This document shows positions 1 through 10,646 of a DNA stretch of 64,000 nt, piece after piece. The notes beneath the pieces were generated by a model, which searched no databases, was not told the DNA's origin, and saw only the letters and a program-made list of their open reading frames with translations. The first letter of the stretch is position 1. Each line of letters starts with the position of its first letter. A program made the position numbers and the translations under genes. Origin of the DNA: Anthracocystis setariae (lineage: Eukaryota; Basidiomycota; Ustilaginomycetes; Ustilaginales; Ustilaginaceae); contig CAKMXJ010000003.1 of the NCBI GenBank assembly GCA_928724745.1, forward strand, positions 930,001 through 994,000, given 5' to 3'.

Positions 1-1
1 A

Positions 2-1372
2 GGCTCGACGAGGCCAGATCCAAGCAAGGTCAAACCCATCTTCCCTTGGGAGGCCAAACAGAACAGCATGACTGCTCCGTCTCGTGTATTCCCGGACGAG
101 CCTCGCCCTTCGCCGCCTCCTTCTTCAGCTTCCACTCCTAAGCCCAGACAGGTGGAGAAGTTTGTCGAGGAGCCTGCCGCGGCCCCTGCACCAGCGCCAG
201 AACCAGTGCAACGCAACCGGGGCTTGCCCGCCAACCTGTCATTCGTCAATGCCTGGGATCAGGCAGGCGCCATCGGCAATTTTGCCAACTCTTGGAGCCG
301 CCGAACGCAGCCTACATCACCAGTTGGGCGTCGTTCTCGTCCCGCAGACCTCGAGATCAGCCGGCCCAATTCGAGAACCTCTAGCCAACCGAGGCAGGCT
401 GACAGTCGATGGGGAAGCTCGCAACGGAATGGCGCCTCGTCGACGAGCTTCCGATCAGGCCAAGCAGCTGAGCGCGGGCCAAGTCTCGAAGACGTGGACG
501 ATGCCGGAGAAGGCGAAGCAAGCGATAGTCGCGATGGTGACGACGAGTCCTCTTCGGACGAAGAATCTTCTGGCAACGATGAACCTTCCGAGGTCGTCAC
601 TGCCGAAGGTCGTGAGAAGACGCCATCTCCAACCAATTCGCGTACGGCAGGGTGGCCCCGTGAGGGTCCGGGCAAGGGATACATGCGAAAGGCGGAAAGC
701 TCAATGTATGCTCAGATGCATGCTACGCCACGTAGCCCTCGCATGACTTCGCGGGTGCTTTCCTATGCCTCAACGGCTACCGAGGGTGAAGGTCGCAGTG
801 GAGGAAGGCTCTCGTCGTCCAGCAGCGCATCTGCATCGACTGTCACCAGCGAAGGCGCAGCAGCTAGACAGAGGGCTAAGGATCGCATCCGCCCCGACGG
901 TTGGATCTCTGCTGGGTCTGCATCGGGCCTGAGTGCGCCGCACAAAGCGGGGTCATACCACATGAATGCAGCGTCTCTCCGCGGCATCCCTGGAACGAGT
1001 GCTGTCGGTGGAAGGGGCGGACCCATCGGCGGCTCGGCCTACCCCGCCAATATGGGCCGAAGGCGCGAAGCAAACTCATCAAACGAATCTTCTGGCGCCA
1101 ATTCACCCACTGCACTTCTCAGCCCCGCAATAGGCTCGGCTCCCAACGGCATGGGCTCTTCAATGGCTTTCCCAGGGACGAATCGCAGGGGAGCAGTTGC
1201 AAGCAGACCCGTGCCGGTCCGAATTAACGTCGCCGAGCCTTCTGGCTTGGATGAGCCATTCAGCTCGAGCCCGGTCAACCTTCGGTCGGAACTCTCGCAG
1301 CAGGCGAGGACCCATCAACAAGCTAGGACCGCGCAGAAACCGCGTGGTACTCGCACATCGCGTCCCTCGTAG
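2..1372 (+). CDS. GLG1: Glycogenin, C-terminal part (5' end outside window)
   Basis: The frame is open from the left edge of the window to the TAG at 1372, so this is the 3' part of a gene; the first ATG inside (68) is unlikely to be the true start. Residues just before it include VKPIFPWEAK, followed by SRVFPDEPRP and later FVNAWDQAGAIGNFANSW. The FPWE, RVFPD and NAWD blocks are typical of the region after the GT8 catalytic domain of fungal glycogenins, the self-glucosylating primers of glycogen synthesis. The catalytic domain itself lies outside the window. The rest is a Ser/Pro/Arg-rich, probably disordered tail of about 400 residues with an acidic stretch. The gene converges with the SYLF gene downstream. 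Identification rests on the short conserved blocks only. Confidence 0.75.
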   Translation, partial: GSTRPDPSKVKPIFPWEAKQNSMTAPSRVFPDEPRPSPPPSSASTPKPRQVEKFVEEPAAAPAPAPEPVQRNRGLPANLSFVNAWDQAGAIGNFANSWSRRTQPTSPVGRRSRPADLEISRPNSRTSSQPRQADSRWGSSQRNGASSTSFRSGQAAERGPSLEDVDDAGEGEASDSRDGDDESSSDEESSGNDEPSEVVTAEGREKTPSPTNSRTAGWPREGPGKGYMRKAESSMYAQMHATPRSPRMTSRVLSYASTATEGEGRSGGRLSSSSSASASTVTSEGAAARQRAKDRIRPDGWISAGSASGLSAPHKAGSYHMNAASLRGIPGTSAVGGRGGPIGGSAYPANMGRRREANSSNESSGANSPTALLSPAIGSAPNGMGSSMAFPGTNRRGAVASRPVPVRINVAEPSGLDEPFSSSPVNLRSELSQQARTHQQARTAQKPRGTRTSRPS

Positions 1373-1756
1373 GCCAGCATAGCGCTTCACTCATCAACTT
1401 ATTATTTCGCCTAATTTAGACCATCCTATTCATCATAATAGACTTCATGAATGCAGCCAAAAAAACCCAGTTCGTCGCATCTCTCTCGCTCGCTCGCTCT
1501 GTGCTGTGTGATTGTGGGAAAAAAAAAGGGGGGGGGGGTTTCGGTTTCAGTCGAGTAAGGTACAGGTTTGCAACGAACGGCGACGTGGATAAGTCAAGGG
1601 GGGCCGGGATTGGGTTGGAAACTCCACGGGTATTGAGGGGGGGGGGGGGGGGCGATTAGGAGTGTTTCTCGTTGCTATTGTTAGACAGGAAACGGGGGAA
1701 AAACGGATGAGTACGTTGGATGAAGCGAAGCATTAGAGGGGTAACGATGAAAACAC
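1373..1756. other. Convergent intergenic region with A/G homopolymers
   Basis: Shared 3' flank of the glycogenin and SYLF genes. It contains an A9-G11 run (1519-1538) and a G16 run (1637-1652). A possible last micro-exon of the SYLF gene (1656-1674, minus strand) falls here. I see no other coding signal. Confidence 0.6.
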
Positions 1757-2769
1757 TTACGCATCGAAGATGGGTTTCTCGGACGATGTGGTTGCAGCAG
1801 TTGTTGGGGCTGGTGTCGAAGCCGAGGTTGCTGATTCGCCTGATAGGTCGTAGCCACTAACCGGTGCTGCACCTTGAGCATGGGCAGGTGCGGTGGCAGT
1901 GGGCACGTAGCTCTGTTCGGGAATGCCGGTCTCATCGATCATTTCCGCCGCCTCGACCACCTCGTACATGGCACTGGCTGCTTCTGGAGCTGGCACCTTG
2001 CCCGTCAACAGATCAACTGCGGGGATTGGCTGACCGTAGAACTCCTTGTTGGTCTCCTTCCTCTCCACCAAGGCGGTTCCCTCGAGCGAGATACCGGCAA
2101 ACAGTCCTTTCGACCTGCTGTACGTGAACAGCGGGGCGGGATCGCGGATGGCTGCATTGATAGCGCCACCTGTGCCGATAGGGCCGGCAGCCGCAGAGAG
2201 AGAGCCTCCGATGGTAAGATTTCCTGCGTGAGCAAAAGCCTTGACTGCCTCTTCCGAGTTCATGACGATGACGAATTCAGTGAGGTCGGCTCCAATTTGG
2301 AGACCGAACCCAACCGAGCCGGTACCGATGCAGGAAGGCGCAGACCAGCTGCCATCGGGCAGGCGAGCAATGACTACACCACTGCCGATCTTGCCGGACC
2401 AAACAAAGCCCTATATGATCAAGGAGACAGCGAAAAGAGGTTAGATGGGGTGAGTATGTTTGTGGCCTTTCCACAGAGGTAGAGAAGCGATAGGAGACTT
2501 ACGGCCTTGATAACGCTGAACACGGCCAATCCTTTGGCATTCTGCAACACCGCCTTAGGGATCGAGTTGAGCGCCGAGTCCGGGTGGTCAGGATCGGCCA
2601 GGAACGCCTGCAGAATCTTGGCGGCTCGCTCGCATTCTTTTGGCAAGGAGAATCCAGCTTTGGCGGAGGCAGCTTGTTCCGTGAGGGTTCGACCGGTTTG
2701 TTGGGCGAAAGCATTGGCCTGAGTGCCGGCCTTTTGAGCAGCTGTGCGGAATTTGTCCAAAAACGACAT
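1757..2769 (-). CDS. YSC84: SYLF-domain (Ysc84/LSB3-like) lipid/actin-binding protein
   Basis: Two exons, 2769..2503 and 2410..1757, separated by a 92-nt intron (GTAAGT donor, ATATAG acceptor, phase 0). They encode 306 residues. The start MSFLDKFRTAAQKAG and the run KAVLQNAKGLAVFSVIKAG-FVWSGKIGSGVVIAR, then SAPSCIGTGSVGFGLQIGAD, are the SYLF (DUF500) domain, roughly residues 45-235. It binds phosphoinositides and, in Ysc84/Lsb3, F-actin at endocytic patches. The remaining C-terminal residues are Ala/Ser/Thr-rich and disordered. Yeast Ysc84 has a C-terminal SH3 domain; none is present here and there is no room for one before glycogenin. The TAA stop overlaps a perfect GTAAGT donor, so a short alternative C-terminus is possible (see findings). 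Divergent from SEC3. Confidence 0.88.
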
Positions 2770-3299
2770 TTTTTCTTAGTCCTATGTGAGTAAAGAGAAC
2801 AAGGAAGAAAGGTGAAGTATGGCAATGATGGTGAAGATAAGGATACCGCTCTAAAAGGGCCTGATCGGATTGACTGCGCCAGAAGTGGAGGTCAGAATCG
2901 AAGCGGTGCAGTTCAGAACTTTACACCCAGACAAACGGTGGCAGAGAGGGGCTCAGCCATGACGCGCGCACGGTCTCTCCCACTCGACAAAAACGGGTTT
3001 GTGTGGATTCTTTTGACACGCTAGACAGCAACCTCTCAGCCTTGTTCACGGTGGAATACGAACACACTCGAAATCACGAATTCCAAGCTCAATCATCTCC
3101 AGTCTCACCACATCGGCTTGACCGACCGAGCAGCCGACCCAATCGACGACTCATCCTCCTCGTTCAGCACAGTTTGCTTTCCAAGGCACTCGACTCGGAT
3201 CGGCAACGAGTGTGCTCAGCAGGCGAACTCACTTCCTCCGACGCAGTTGCAGTGGCTGATGCTTCAGAATCTCGGCTCGAAGCCCAAGTGATCCTCACC
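2770..3299. promoter_or_regulatory. Divergent promoter region YSC84/SEC3
   Basis: This 530-nt non-coding interval separates two divergent starts. The SEC3 frame stays open without an ATG from about 3003 to the ATG at 3300, so that part is most simply 5' UTR. No distinct motif could be assigned. Confidence 0.5.
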
Positions 3300-6200
3300 A
3301 TGTCGGGCCACCCGTCCACATCGCAACTTAACCCTGGCGGTGGCGCTGCAGGCTCATCTCAGAACAAGACCAAAGACCTCTTCAACGCAGCGCTGCAAGG
3401 CCGCAATCCGAACAACGCCTATATCGCGCATCTCAAGATATGGGAGGATGTGGCGGGAGAAGGGGGACCGGACGGCTCCATGGGCAGCTCAACCAAGAAG
3501 GCTAGATACCTCATCCTCGCGGTACAAAAGGATACGGGAAGAGTTTCTATCAATAAGGCAAAGCGTAATGCCAACGGAAGCTTCAGCATCGGCAAGGATT
3601 GGGATCTCAACACTCTCAGGGAGGTGCATGTGCTCCAACCTGATGTTTTCAGCATTACCCTCACCCGTCCCTACCAGTGGCAGACGCAGCAGTCGGTTGA
3701 GCAGCAGCTGTTCCTTCAGAGCTTGGTCAAGGTCTACCGCAAGTATACTCAGGACAACGGCCCCAGACTGATCGGTATCCAAGTCCCGGCTGCATCGTCT
3801 TCCAACGCACCCACAATTGCAGAGTCTGCCAATCTCTCGGAAAGGCCTACTACTGGCTATCGCACCGACAATTCCCCGGCCATATCAAGTAACGGCACAA
3901 CTGTTGCACCCCTGGCTGTGGCTTCGGTGAAACCGTCAAATCGTCAGGAGATTCCCATTCGAGGTGCGTCTAGTGATGGTCAGCCGCCGAATGCTGGTGA
4001 CAAGAACGCACCAAAGACTTCGTTGCTCAGTCAGAGCCCTACCTCGAACAGACAAGACGGTGGACTTCAACCCAGTCCGCTCAGGAGACCTGCTGCACTT
4101 CCACACAGAGCATCACACGAGTCTGAGCGATCCGTCAGCTCCGATCGCTCTGCAACAAGGCAGGTGTCTGGAACGCAATCTCTCGGCGTGCCACCGCAGA
4201 TTCGGCCCCGCAAGAACAGCGATCCACTCTCTGACAAGGGCAACAGCAGCGAAGGGCCGGTACGAGGAGGAGGAGGAGGAGGAGGAGGAGGAGGAGGAGG
4301 AGGAGGAGGAGGCGACGCTAGGGCTCGCCTCAGCTCAATCGAGCCTCCTCGAGGAGGCGCTGCATACGAGCGAATGCTCCTAGCTGGCACCGGGCTCACT
4401 GGTGTCAACGAAATTGACGACGATGACGCAGCCGATGAAGAAATTGACCCGTACGGCGGCGCCGTCATTGCGGACAAGCCGGATTTATCTTCCTCCTCAA
4501 AGCGTGCCACGCTCGGACGACCTGCCATCGCACGATTGGAGATGCCTGAGAGGACTGCATCGCGCGGTAATGCCAAGCAGGACGAGAATTCGGATGAAGA
4601 AGAAGACGAAAATTCGACCCTTGTCGCTGTCGAAGAAATGCTAGAAGGCTTGGAATGGCGTCATGCCAGCGCGAAGGGCTATGGTGTTGCATCAGGCAAA
4701 GGTACAGCCGATATGATCGAGGCCCGTCTCTTGGACGAGCTTTCTGCGCTCGAATCCGCCAACATCCACGCTATCATTGAATCCGACGATCGAGTTGCTC
4801 TGGTGGTCAAGCACATGGAAGAAGCCCTGGCGGAACTCGATATGCTGGACAGCATGGTTGCCGGATACAAGGTGCAGCTCAATTACCGCGCCGACGATAT
4901 CTCTCATATCGAGTCCCAAAATCGTGGCCTGCAGGTCCAGACCTCGAATCAGAGGACTCTTATGAGCGAGATCGAAAATCTTATCAACACCATCAATGTC
5001 GATGACCAGGCTATCCACGTGCTCAACGCAGGCAGGTTAGAGACGCCCGAAGGTGTGTCTCAGCTCGAGAATGCGGCTGCCTCATTGTACAAGTCGATGT
5101 TGCAGGCGAGGAGGGATGGCGACGGGGGAGGCGCGGATATGGCTGCTGCTGCCGAAAGGCTGGCGGATCATGAAGCGATCTCTTCGCGCTTCTGCATGCG
5201 AGTGCTTGAATACCTCAATGTCACCTTCCACGCGGAAACGCAGCGGCTTCTTCAAGATCCGTCTCGACAGAAAGCGTTGATGCCACCACATCCAATGCTA
5301 CCTGATCATGCATCGATGGAAGAATCGCTCGGTCAATACTGTGGTCTGCTGCTCTACATGAAAGAGGTCTCCTCCGCCACGTTTTCGCGCGTTTCGGCCT
5401 CGTACTTCGCTTCGATTAGCGAGTGCTATCGAACCGAGATGCAGCAACTCTTCTCCGTGTACCGCAGACAACTTCGCAAAGCAAGCGACGAAGACATCAA
5501 CGAATCCAGCTTCGTCTCTCCCACTTCCACCGGCCCAGCCACCGCCATTCGCAGCGGCACCATTCGTCGTGTTGGTCGGGACAAGAACCGAGGCGGCAAT
5601 GACCGTGGCGATGTCAGTGGCCAAGATGGACTTCAGCGCATCCTCTCGTGCATCTTCCCGGTTATTCTCCGCGAGCAAGCCTTCATTTCTGACCTGTTGC
5701 ACATCAACGACAACAACATTACGTTCGCCGACTACATGGATCTCGAACCTTACTTCCGTCGCCGCGCGGCGGGGATGTTTGGCAGAACGTCCGGGCCGTT
5801 GCGCGAGATGAAGGGAGCTATGGATCTTATCTTCGGGTTTGTTGCTCCGGAGCTGCAGACGTTCACCGACGATGCGCTGGCGAAGGACAAGCTGAGCATC
5901 GTTGGTCTTCTCGCCACGCTCGATAGGGGGATTATCGAAGCGGAAGAAACCAATTGCGAGAGCCTTCAAAAGGTGCTTGCGAAGCTGCATCTGCGCTTGG
6001 CCTCGCAACTCGAGCGGTTTGTGCAGGAACAGATCAAGGGGATCGAACAGACCAAGCTTACGGTCAAGAAGCGCAAGGGTGTGGTGCATTTCATGCGCAT
6101 CTTCCCCGTGTTTGTCGAGCGCGTCGAGAGTCAATTGGTGAATGCCGAGACGCTCAATGTTAGGCATGCGGTCGATGGGTATTATACGATGATCTGCCGG

Positions 6201-6881
6201 ACTATGTTCGATGCGCTTCAGACGATTTCCCGCGTCGAGACGGGTGTGGCGACTCAGTTCGACGAGGATAAGGGACAGTTGAACCATTTGGTGATTCTGA
6301 TCGAGAACATGTTTTACTTTATCTACGAGATCAGCAAGGCGTCCCGGCAGAGGGGCAATTCGGCGCTGGTAGGGTTGGTCAAGAGGGCCGAGGAGATCTA
6401 TGGCGATTCGTTGAGCAGTTACACCCAGTTTGTATTGCGGAGGCCGTTAGGGAAGATGATGGATTTCGGTGATGGGATCGAGGGGTTGCTGAAGTCGACC
6501 CCGGCGACTGAGGTGAGTTTGCATTCAGCGTTCTCCAAGGCGTCGTTCAAGAAGTTGGTCAAGGACTTTACCGCCAAGGATACGAGGAAGGCGGTGGAGG
6601 CGTTGAGCAAGAGGGTGGCCAAGCATTTTGGTGATGAGGATGATCTGGCTCCCGCAGGTGGCTTGCCGACCGCGGCCAGTGCGCAGGCGGAGGGAGAGGA
6701 GGGCGCTGCTGCAGAGGTGTTGGCCAGGGTTTGGGGTAGTTGCGAGGAAGGGTTTATGCGCGAGTTTGATAGGATCGCGAAGATCGGCAGGGAGTGTTAT
6801 CCAGATTTGGGCGTTCAGGTGGAGGTGGGGGCTGCAGAGTTGAGGAGGTTGTTCCAGAGTTTGACTCCTAAGCTTCGTTGA
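3300..6881 (+). CDS. SEC3: Exocyst complex subunit Sec3
   Basis: Intronless, 1193 residues. I chose the ATG at 3300 (CACCATGTCG, MSGHPSTSQL) because it is the first ATG of the frame and has a good context. Residues about 25-160 (AALQGRNPNNAYIAHLKIWEDV onwards, ending VYRKYTQDNGPRLIGI) match the N-terminal Sec3 PH-like domain that binds PI(4,5)P2 and Rho GTPases at the plasma membrane. A disordered Ser/Pro linker follows, with a poly-Gly tract encoded by GGA repeats (about 4264-4313). From about residue 430 come acidic and coiled-coil segments and then the Sec3 C-terminal helical rod (for example SCIFPVILREQAFISDLLHI). Sec3 marks exocytic sites and tethers secretory vesicles, which matters for tip growth. 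The 3' end converges on the PPR gene with a 183-nt gap. Confidence 0.93.
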   Translation: MSGHPSTSQLNPGGGAAGSSQNKTKDLFNAALQGRNPNNAYIAHLKIWEDVAGEGGPDGSMGSSTKKARYLILAVQKDTGRVSINKAKRNANGSFSIGKDWDLNTLREVHVLQPDVFSITLTRPYQWQTQQSVEQQLFLQSLVKVYRKYTQDNGPRLIGIQVPAASSSNAPTIAESANLSERPTTGYRTDNSPAISSNGTTVAPLAVASVKPSNRQEIPIRGASSDGQPPNAGDKNAPKTSLLSQSPTSNRQDGGLQPSPLRRPAALPHRASHESERSVSSDRSATRQVSGTQSLGVPPQIRPRKNSDPLSDKGNSSEGPVRGGGGGGGGGGGGGGGGDARARLSSIEPPRGGAAYERMLLAGTGLTGVNEIDDDDAADEEIDPYGGAVIADKPDLSSSSKRATLGRPAIARLEMPERTASRGNAKQDENSDEEEDENSTLVAVEEMLEGLEWRHASAKGYGVASGKGTADMIEARLLDELSALESANIHAIIESDDRVALVVKHMEEALAELDMLDSMVAGYKVQLNYRADDISHIESQNRGLQVQTSNQRTLMSEIENLINTINVDDQAIHVLNAGRLETPEGVSQLENAAASLYKSMLQARRDGDGGGADMAAAAERLADHEAISSRFCMRVLEYLNVTFHAETQRLLQDPSRQKALMPPHPMLPDHASMEESLGQYCGLLLYMKEVSSATFSRVSASYFASISECYRTEMQQLFSVYRRQLRKASDEDINESSFVSPTSTGPATAIRSGTIRRVGRDKNRGGNDRGDVSGQDGLQRILSCIFPVILREQAFISDLLHINDNNITFADYMDLEPYFRRRAAGMFGRTSGPLREMKGAMDLIFGFVAPELQTFTDDALAKDKLSIVGLLATLDRGIIEAEETNCESLQKVLAKLHLRLASQLERFVQEQIKGIEQTKLTVKKRKGVVHFMRIFPVFVERVESQLVNAETLNVRHAVDGYYTMICRTMFDALQTISRVETGVATQFDEDKGQLNHLVILIENMFYFIYEISKASRQRGNSALVGLVKRAEEIYGDSLSSYTQFVLRRPLGKMMDFGDGIEGLLKSTPATEVSLHSAFSKASFKKLVKDFTAKDTRKAVEALSKRVAKHFGDEDDLAPAGGLPTAASAQAEGEEGAAAEVLARVWGSCEEGFMREFDRIAKIGRECYPDLGVQVEVGAAELRRLFQSLTPKLR
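4264..4313 (+). repeat. (GGA)n microsatellite coding poly-Gly in SEC3
   Basis: Near-pure GGA triplets encode an uninterrupted Gly run between the Sec3 PH-like domain and the coiled-coil rod. The position in a disordered linker makes length variation tolerable. Confidence 0.9.
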
Positions 6882-7064
6882 GGGGATGTACTGGGACGAA
6901 GCAGTGATCGGGAGTCCGACTTTGATATGTCTTCATATGTACCAGTGTGTTTGCATTTGTCTCATGCTGGTCACGACTGGGAGCAAATTGGACCGGGCCT
7001 CAGATATCCATTGTGCACGTCGAAGCTCTCGTGAATTGTACAGGAAAGAAGCAACAACCCACGT

Positions 7065-10000
7065 CTATCTTGAAGGGGCAGCAGCATACCTATGGAGCAC
7101 CCAACTGAGATACGCCAGATCCTTGACCCTACCATATCTGACCAATCTATGATGCAGCAATTGGACGTCCAAAAAGCCCAATCTCGGTGGGCTAGCTCGC
7201 GGCGCCACAGATTCTCTTTCTTCCCCCTCCCCCTGCCCTGCTAGCAATGTCTGTAGGGACTTGAACGGTACAGGTAGGGGAGAGAGATCGATTCTATGTT
7301 TCTGAGCCCTGAGATTCTCCTTTGCGCGTTTGGCGGCTTGTTTGTGCTTCCTCGGTACCATGTGGGTTGGATAGAGCGTGGTGAAAGTTCGCAGCAGTTG
7401 CATTGCTTTGTCCAAGCCAGCTTGATGGTTCGAGTTCCTCGCCCAGAAGTGAATGTATGCACTCCAGCACTTTTTCACCTGCATCGCATCGACAGAATTA
7501 CGATCACCATCGGGGTTCGATACAACCTCGGTTTCATGCGCGGGAGAAATGTTTGAGACGATAGACGACTCGAAGCGAGCCCAGATCTCTTCGACAAGAG
7601 CCAAGGTGTGCGTGGCCCGCGAAGCGTCAATGTCACTCAACGCTTCCAGGATGACGCGAAACGAATGTTCGTTGGGCTCCAATCCCAATCTGGCGAATAG
7701 GCCAAATTCCAAAGATTCACCTTCACAATCCGACGGGATGGAAAGTGTAGAGTGCAGGACGTGGGCTCGATGCTGTGCGGGTAGGTGGGCGGCAAGGATG
7801 GTGAGGTAGGCATTGACTAGCCGCACACCAGGCTTGACGCCTCCGAGTGGACCTTCGACCGGAGTGGAAGGCTGGAGGATGTGGGGTTGATCAGCAAGGA
7901 TTCGTGCGAACAGCGAACGTGATTCGGACAGGATGTCGGACGACGTTTGCGGGACAAGCGCCGAGAAGATCTGCGCAGCTTCTTCGGCTGTTGTGGATTC
8001 GTCGACGACCTCTGCCTTGGTTCCTTCGAGTTCGGAATTTCCGGCTTGTGGCTTTGCCTCCACGCCCGTTGGTGATTCCGTATCGTTGGGAGTCTGCTCT
8101 TCTGCTGGAGTTGCATCTGCGTCTGCTTTGTCTGAAGCCCTATTTTGCAACTGCAATTCGGACCTCTTCAACGGCGGCACGTACGCGGCATACGTATGGA
8201 ACACATGACACATGGTCTCTTCGTTCGGCCTCTTACTCAACAAGTCCAACACCTCAGCCCTCCTCAACCTCCCCCTCACCTCTTCGTCAAACAACGGCAA
8301 TGTAGTCCGGATCATCTCGGCCAACACCCAACGCGCCCTTGGCAAATCGCGATTCTTGGCACATCCCTGCAACAACGCATTGAACGTATACCTATCCGGT
8401 GAGAACCTCGGCATCTTGACCTCATCCGCTGAGATATGAGCGCGCTCCGTTTCGAGCTCCACCATCTGGCGTAGCAGCCGGAACGCTTCGAGATAGAAGT
8501 CTTTGCGACGCGCGTACGCGAGGATGAGCGCGTTGTACGTTTCACCGTTGGGACGCACAGAGTAGCGCGTCGTCATTTCACGAAAGAGGTCGAGGGCGCG
8601 TTCGGCGTCGCTGATGCGGGGAGTTGAGGCAGGGGAGCGGGTGGGATCGTCGATGTCGTGTGGTTGCGGGATGCCTCGAGCGCAGGCGCGGATCATGAGG
8701 GCATAAAGGGGTGCATCGGGAACAGGGTGCGCGTGGAGTCGCATGTGGTAGAAGACGTTCCATGCAAGCGCTTGCAGTTCAGGTCGCTCTTCTGAGACCA
8801 CCGCACCCGTGTCGGATCGAGTGATTGCGACTGGGTCGAGGAGTCGAGCGATGACCATGGTGTAGGTGGCCATGGCGGCCGGACGACTAGATTGCTCGAG
8901 CGAGTTGAGCAATTCGATCGCGGGTAGGAACTGTCCCGACGTTGTGTATGCCTTGACAAGGCTGTGATAGGTGTGATCGTCAGGTACCAGGCCTGCCTCA
9001 GAGATCTGCGCAAGCCATTCTTGACACTTGCCGACTTCGCCTCTCGATGCGTAGACATCAAGGACATCGTTGTAGAGAGAAAGCGGGGCAGGAGTGTAGC
9101 CGGCGGTTTGCATGAGCGAAAGCGTGCGTGAAAGAGTAGCAGCATCATCGGCTCGAGCTGATGCAACTGCGATCGCCGTCCATTCTTGCAATGTGGCAAC
9201 TCCAAGAGGTAGACTCGTGGTTGTTGAGCTTGAGGTATCAGCAGGCTTGGCTGCATCGATAATTCGCTGAATTCCATCCAACATGAACTTTCGTGACTCC
9301 GCAGAGTCGAGATCGCTGATCATTGCTTCGGCTCTCGCCACAAGATCGATTTTGTCTACAGAGCTGATGGAGGCTTCCGTAGCATCGCCTTTACTTGGCT
9401 CGCCCGTAGCATACTCCAACGGTGGAGCTTTGGCATCGAGATGGACGGGCTCGAACGGAACCTCGTCTTCGATCTCTGCGGCTTGCTCTTCGGCATCTGG
9501 GGCGCTTTCATGATGCTGTTCCTGCGTGCTTGGTTGCAGCTGGTAATCGTGCTGTTCCAAGATCTTGGCAATTCTGGTTGCCAGGTCTGACTTGAGCTGC
9601 TGCAACGATGCGGAGCCAGGTTCTGCGTCTGCCACCTCTGCACTCTCATGTACCAACGCTAGTCGAGCAAAAAGCTGCTGCAGTCGAATTTCCTGTCGAT
9701 CTGAATGAGGCAATGCAGCCATATCTGCCTCCTGCGCCGCCTCCTCCTCTTGCCTCATCCTCTTCTCCAGTTCCAGCTCTCGCTCCCTGTCCGTTTCGCT
9801 CCTAGCACCCGAGGTTGAAGGTGGGAGCAGCATGAGAGCTTGGTCCCTAGCATGGATTAGCTTTTGCTTGAAATCCATAGACGTACGCACTTTTCTCGTT
9901 TCGGCAGGCGACGGTGGAAGCGCCGCGAACGAACCGGGCAACATCTCCAGCCTCCGCCTTCCCCTTCCAACCGAAGTACTTGCAAGTACACTCCTCTCCC

Positions 10001-10646
10001 TTCTCCTATCCTCCAATCCGGCCAGCCGCACTTCTTCGGCCGTTGGGGGCGGAGGCAGCATCAACGCCTGATACAGCTCGTCGAGCGTCTGGTCATCTAA
10101 AGGAGGTAGATGCTGCGTTGCCTCGTCTGCCTCAGCCTTCTTCTCCACTTTCTCCAATTGTTTGCCGAGCTCGCGCAACTCTTGCTTGAGCAGTCGCTCT
10201 TGTTGCGCAAGAGTAAGTCGTTCTCCACGCGGTCCGGTCTTCGCCATGTATTCGCGGATTGTGGCCTCGACTTCTTCCTCGACAGCATCGCGAGGTTTGC
10301 GCGGAGTGCGAGTGGGATCGTTGTCCTTTTCGCGACGGCGGAGGAGTTTCTCCTCTTGACGCGCGGCTCTCAACCGGGCCTTCTCGCGGCCGGCTTGCTT
10401 TCGGTATGCACTGACGCTGGCGTGGGCTGAAGATGAAAAGCTCCTAGCATAATTGAGATGGTTGGTGCTGGACTGGACCAAGTTTGTCGAGAGCCTGAGG
10501 GCGTCAGCCGTATGCGTGCGGTAGCTGGTCGAAGCACTAGGTGTGGTAGCGACGGCTCGCGGAGCTATGCCATGTTGGGATTTTAGCAGCGAGAGCAGCA
10601 CAGTAACCGCTTTCTGGTTCCTCCTTGTGGAATCCGCCGCCATCAT
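7065..10646 (-). CDS. Large mitochondrial pentatricopeptide-repeat (PPR) protein
   Basis: Intronless, 1193 residues, starting at the first of two tandem ATGs (MMAADSTRRNQ). The first 90 residues lack acidic residues almost entirely and contain YARSFSSSAHASVSAYRKQ, which fits a mitochondrial presequence. A charged Arg/Glu-rich coiled-coil stretch follows. PPR-like units appear around residues 480-640 (for example PLSLYNDVLDVYASRGEVG and DDHTYHSLVKAYTTSGQ) and 690-830 (PNGETYNALILAYARRKD, PDRYTFNALLQGCAKNRD), with more helical pairs further on. Fungal PPR proteins bind mitochondrial transcripts or mitoribosomal components to promote stability or translation. I cannot assign the RNA target or an ortholog. 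Confidence 0.82.
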   Translation of the reverse strand: MMAADSTRRNQKAVTVLLSLLKSQHGIAPRAVATTPSASTSYRTHTADALRLSTNLVQSSTNHLNYARSFSSSAHASVSAYRKQAGREKARLRAARQEEKLLRRREKDNDPTRTPRKPRDAVEEEVEATIREYMAKTGPRGERLTLAQQERLLKQELRELGKQLEKVEKKAEADEATQHLPPLDDQTLDELYQALMLPPPPTAEEVRLAGLEDRRRERSVLASTSVGRGRRRLEMLPGSFAALPPSPAETRKVRTSMDFKQKLIHARDQALMLLPPSTSGARSETDRERELELEKRMRQEEEAAQEADMAALPHSDRQEIRLQQLFARLALVHESAEVADAEPGSASLQQLKSDLATRIAKILEQHDYQLQPSTQEQHHESAPDAEEQAAEIEDEVPFEPVHLDAKAPPLEYATGEPSKGDATEASISSVDKIDLVARAEAMISDLDSAESRKFMLDGIQRIIDAAKPADTSSSTTTSLPLGVATLQEWTAIAVASARADDAATLSRTLSLMQTAGYTPAPLSLYNDVLDVYASRGEVGKCQEWLAQISEAGLVPDDHTYHSLVKAYTTSGQFLPAIELLNSLEQSSRPAAMATYTMVIARLLDPVAITRSDTGAVVSEERPELQALAWNVFYHMRLHAHPVPDAPLYALMIRACARGIPQPHDIDDPTRSPASTPRISDAERALDLFREMTTRYSVRPNGETYNALILAYARRKDFYLEAFRLLRQMVELETERAHISADEVKMPRFSPDRYTFNALLQGCAKNRDLPRARWVLAEMIRTTLPLFDEEVRGRLRRAEVLDLLSKRPNEETMCHVFHTYAAYVPPLKRSELQLQNRASDKADADATPAEEQTPNDTESPTGVEAKPQAGNSELEGTKAEVVDESTTAEEAAQIFSALVPQTSSDILSESRSLFARILADQPHILQPSTPVEGPLGGVKPGVRLVNAYLTILAAHLPAQHRAHVLHSTLSIPSDCEGESLEFGLFARLGLEPNEHSFRVILEALSDIDASRATHTLALVEEIWARFESSIVSNISPAHETEVVSNPDGDRNSVDAMQVKKCWSAYIHFWARNSNHQAGLDKAMQLLRTFTTLYPTHMVPRKHKQAAKRAKENLRAQKHRIDLSPLPVPFKSLQTLLAGQGEGEERESVAPRASPPRLGFLDVQLLHHRLVRYGRVKDLAYLSWVLHRYAAAPSR

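Noticed and set aside
3003..3299. 99-codon N-terminal extension of Sec3
   Set aside because: The extension has no ATG and ends at a well-placed ATG; it is most simply leader sequence.
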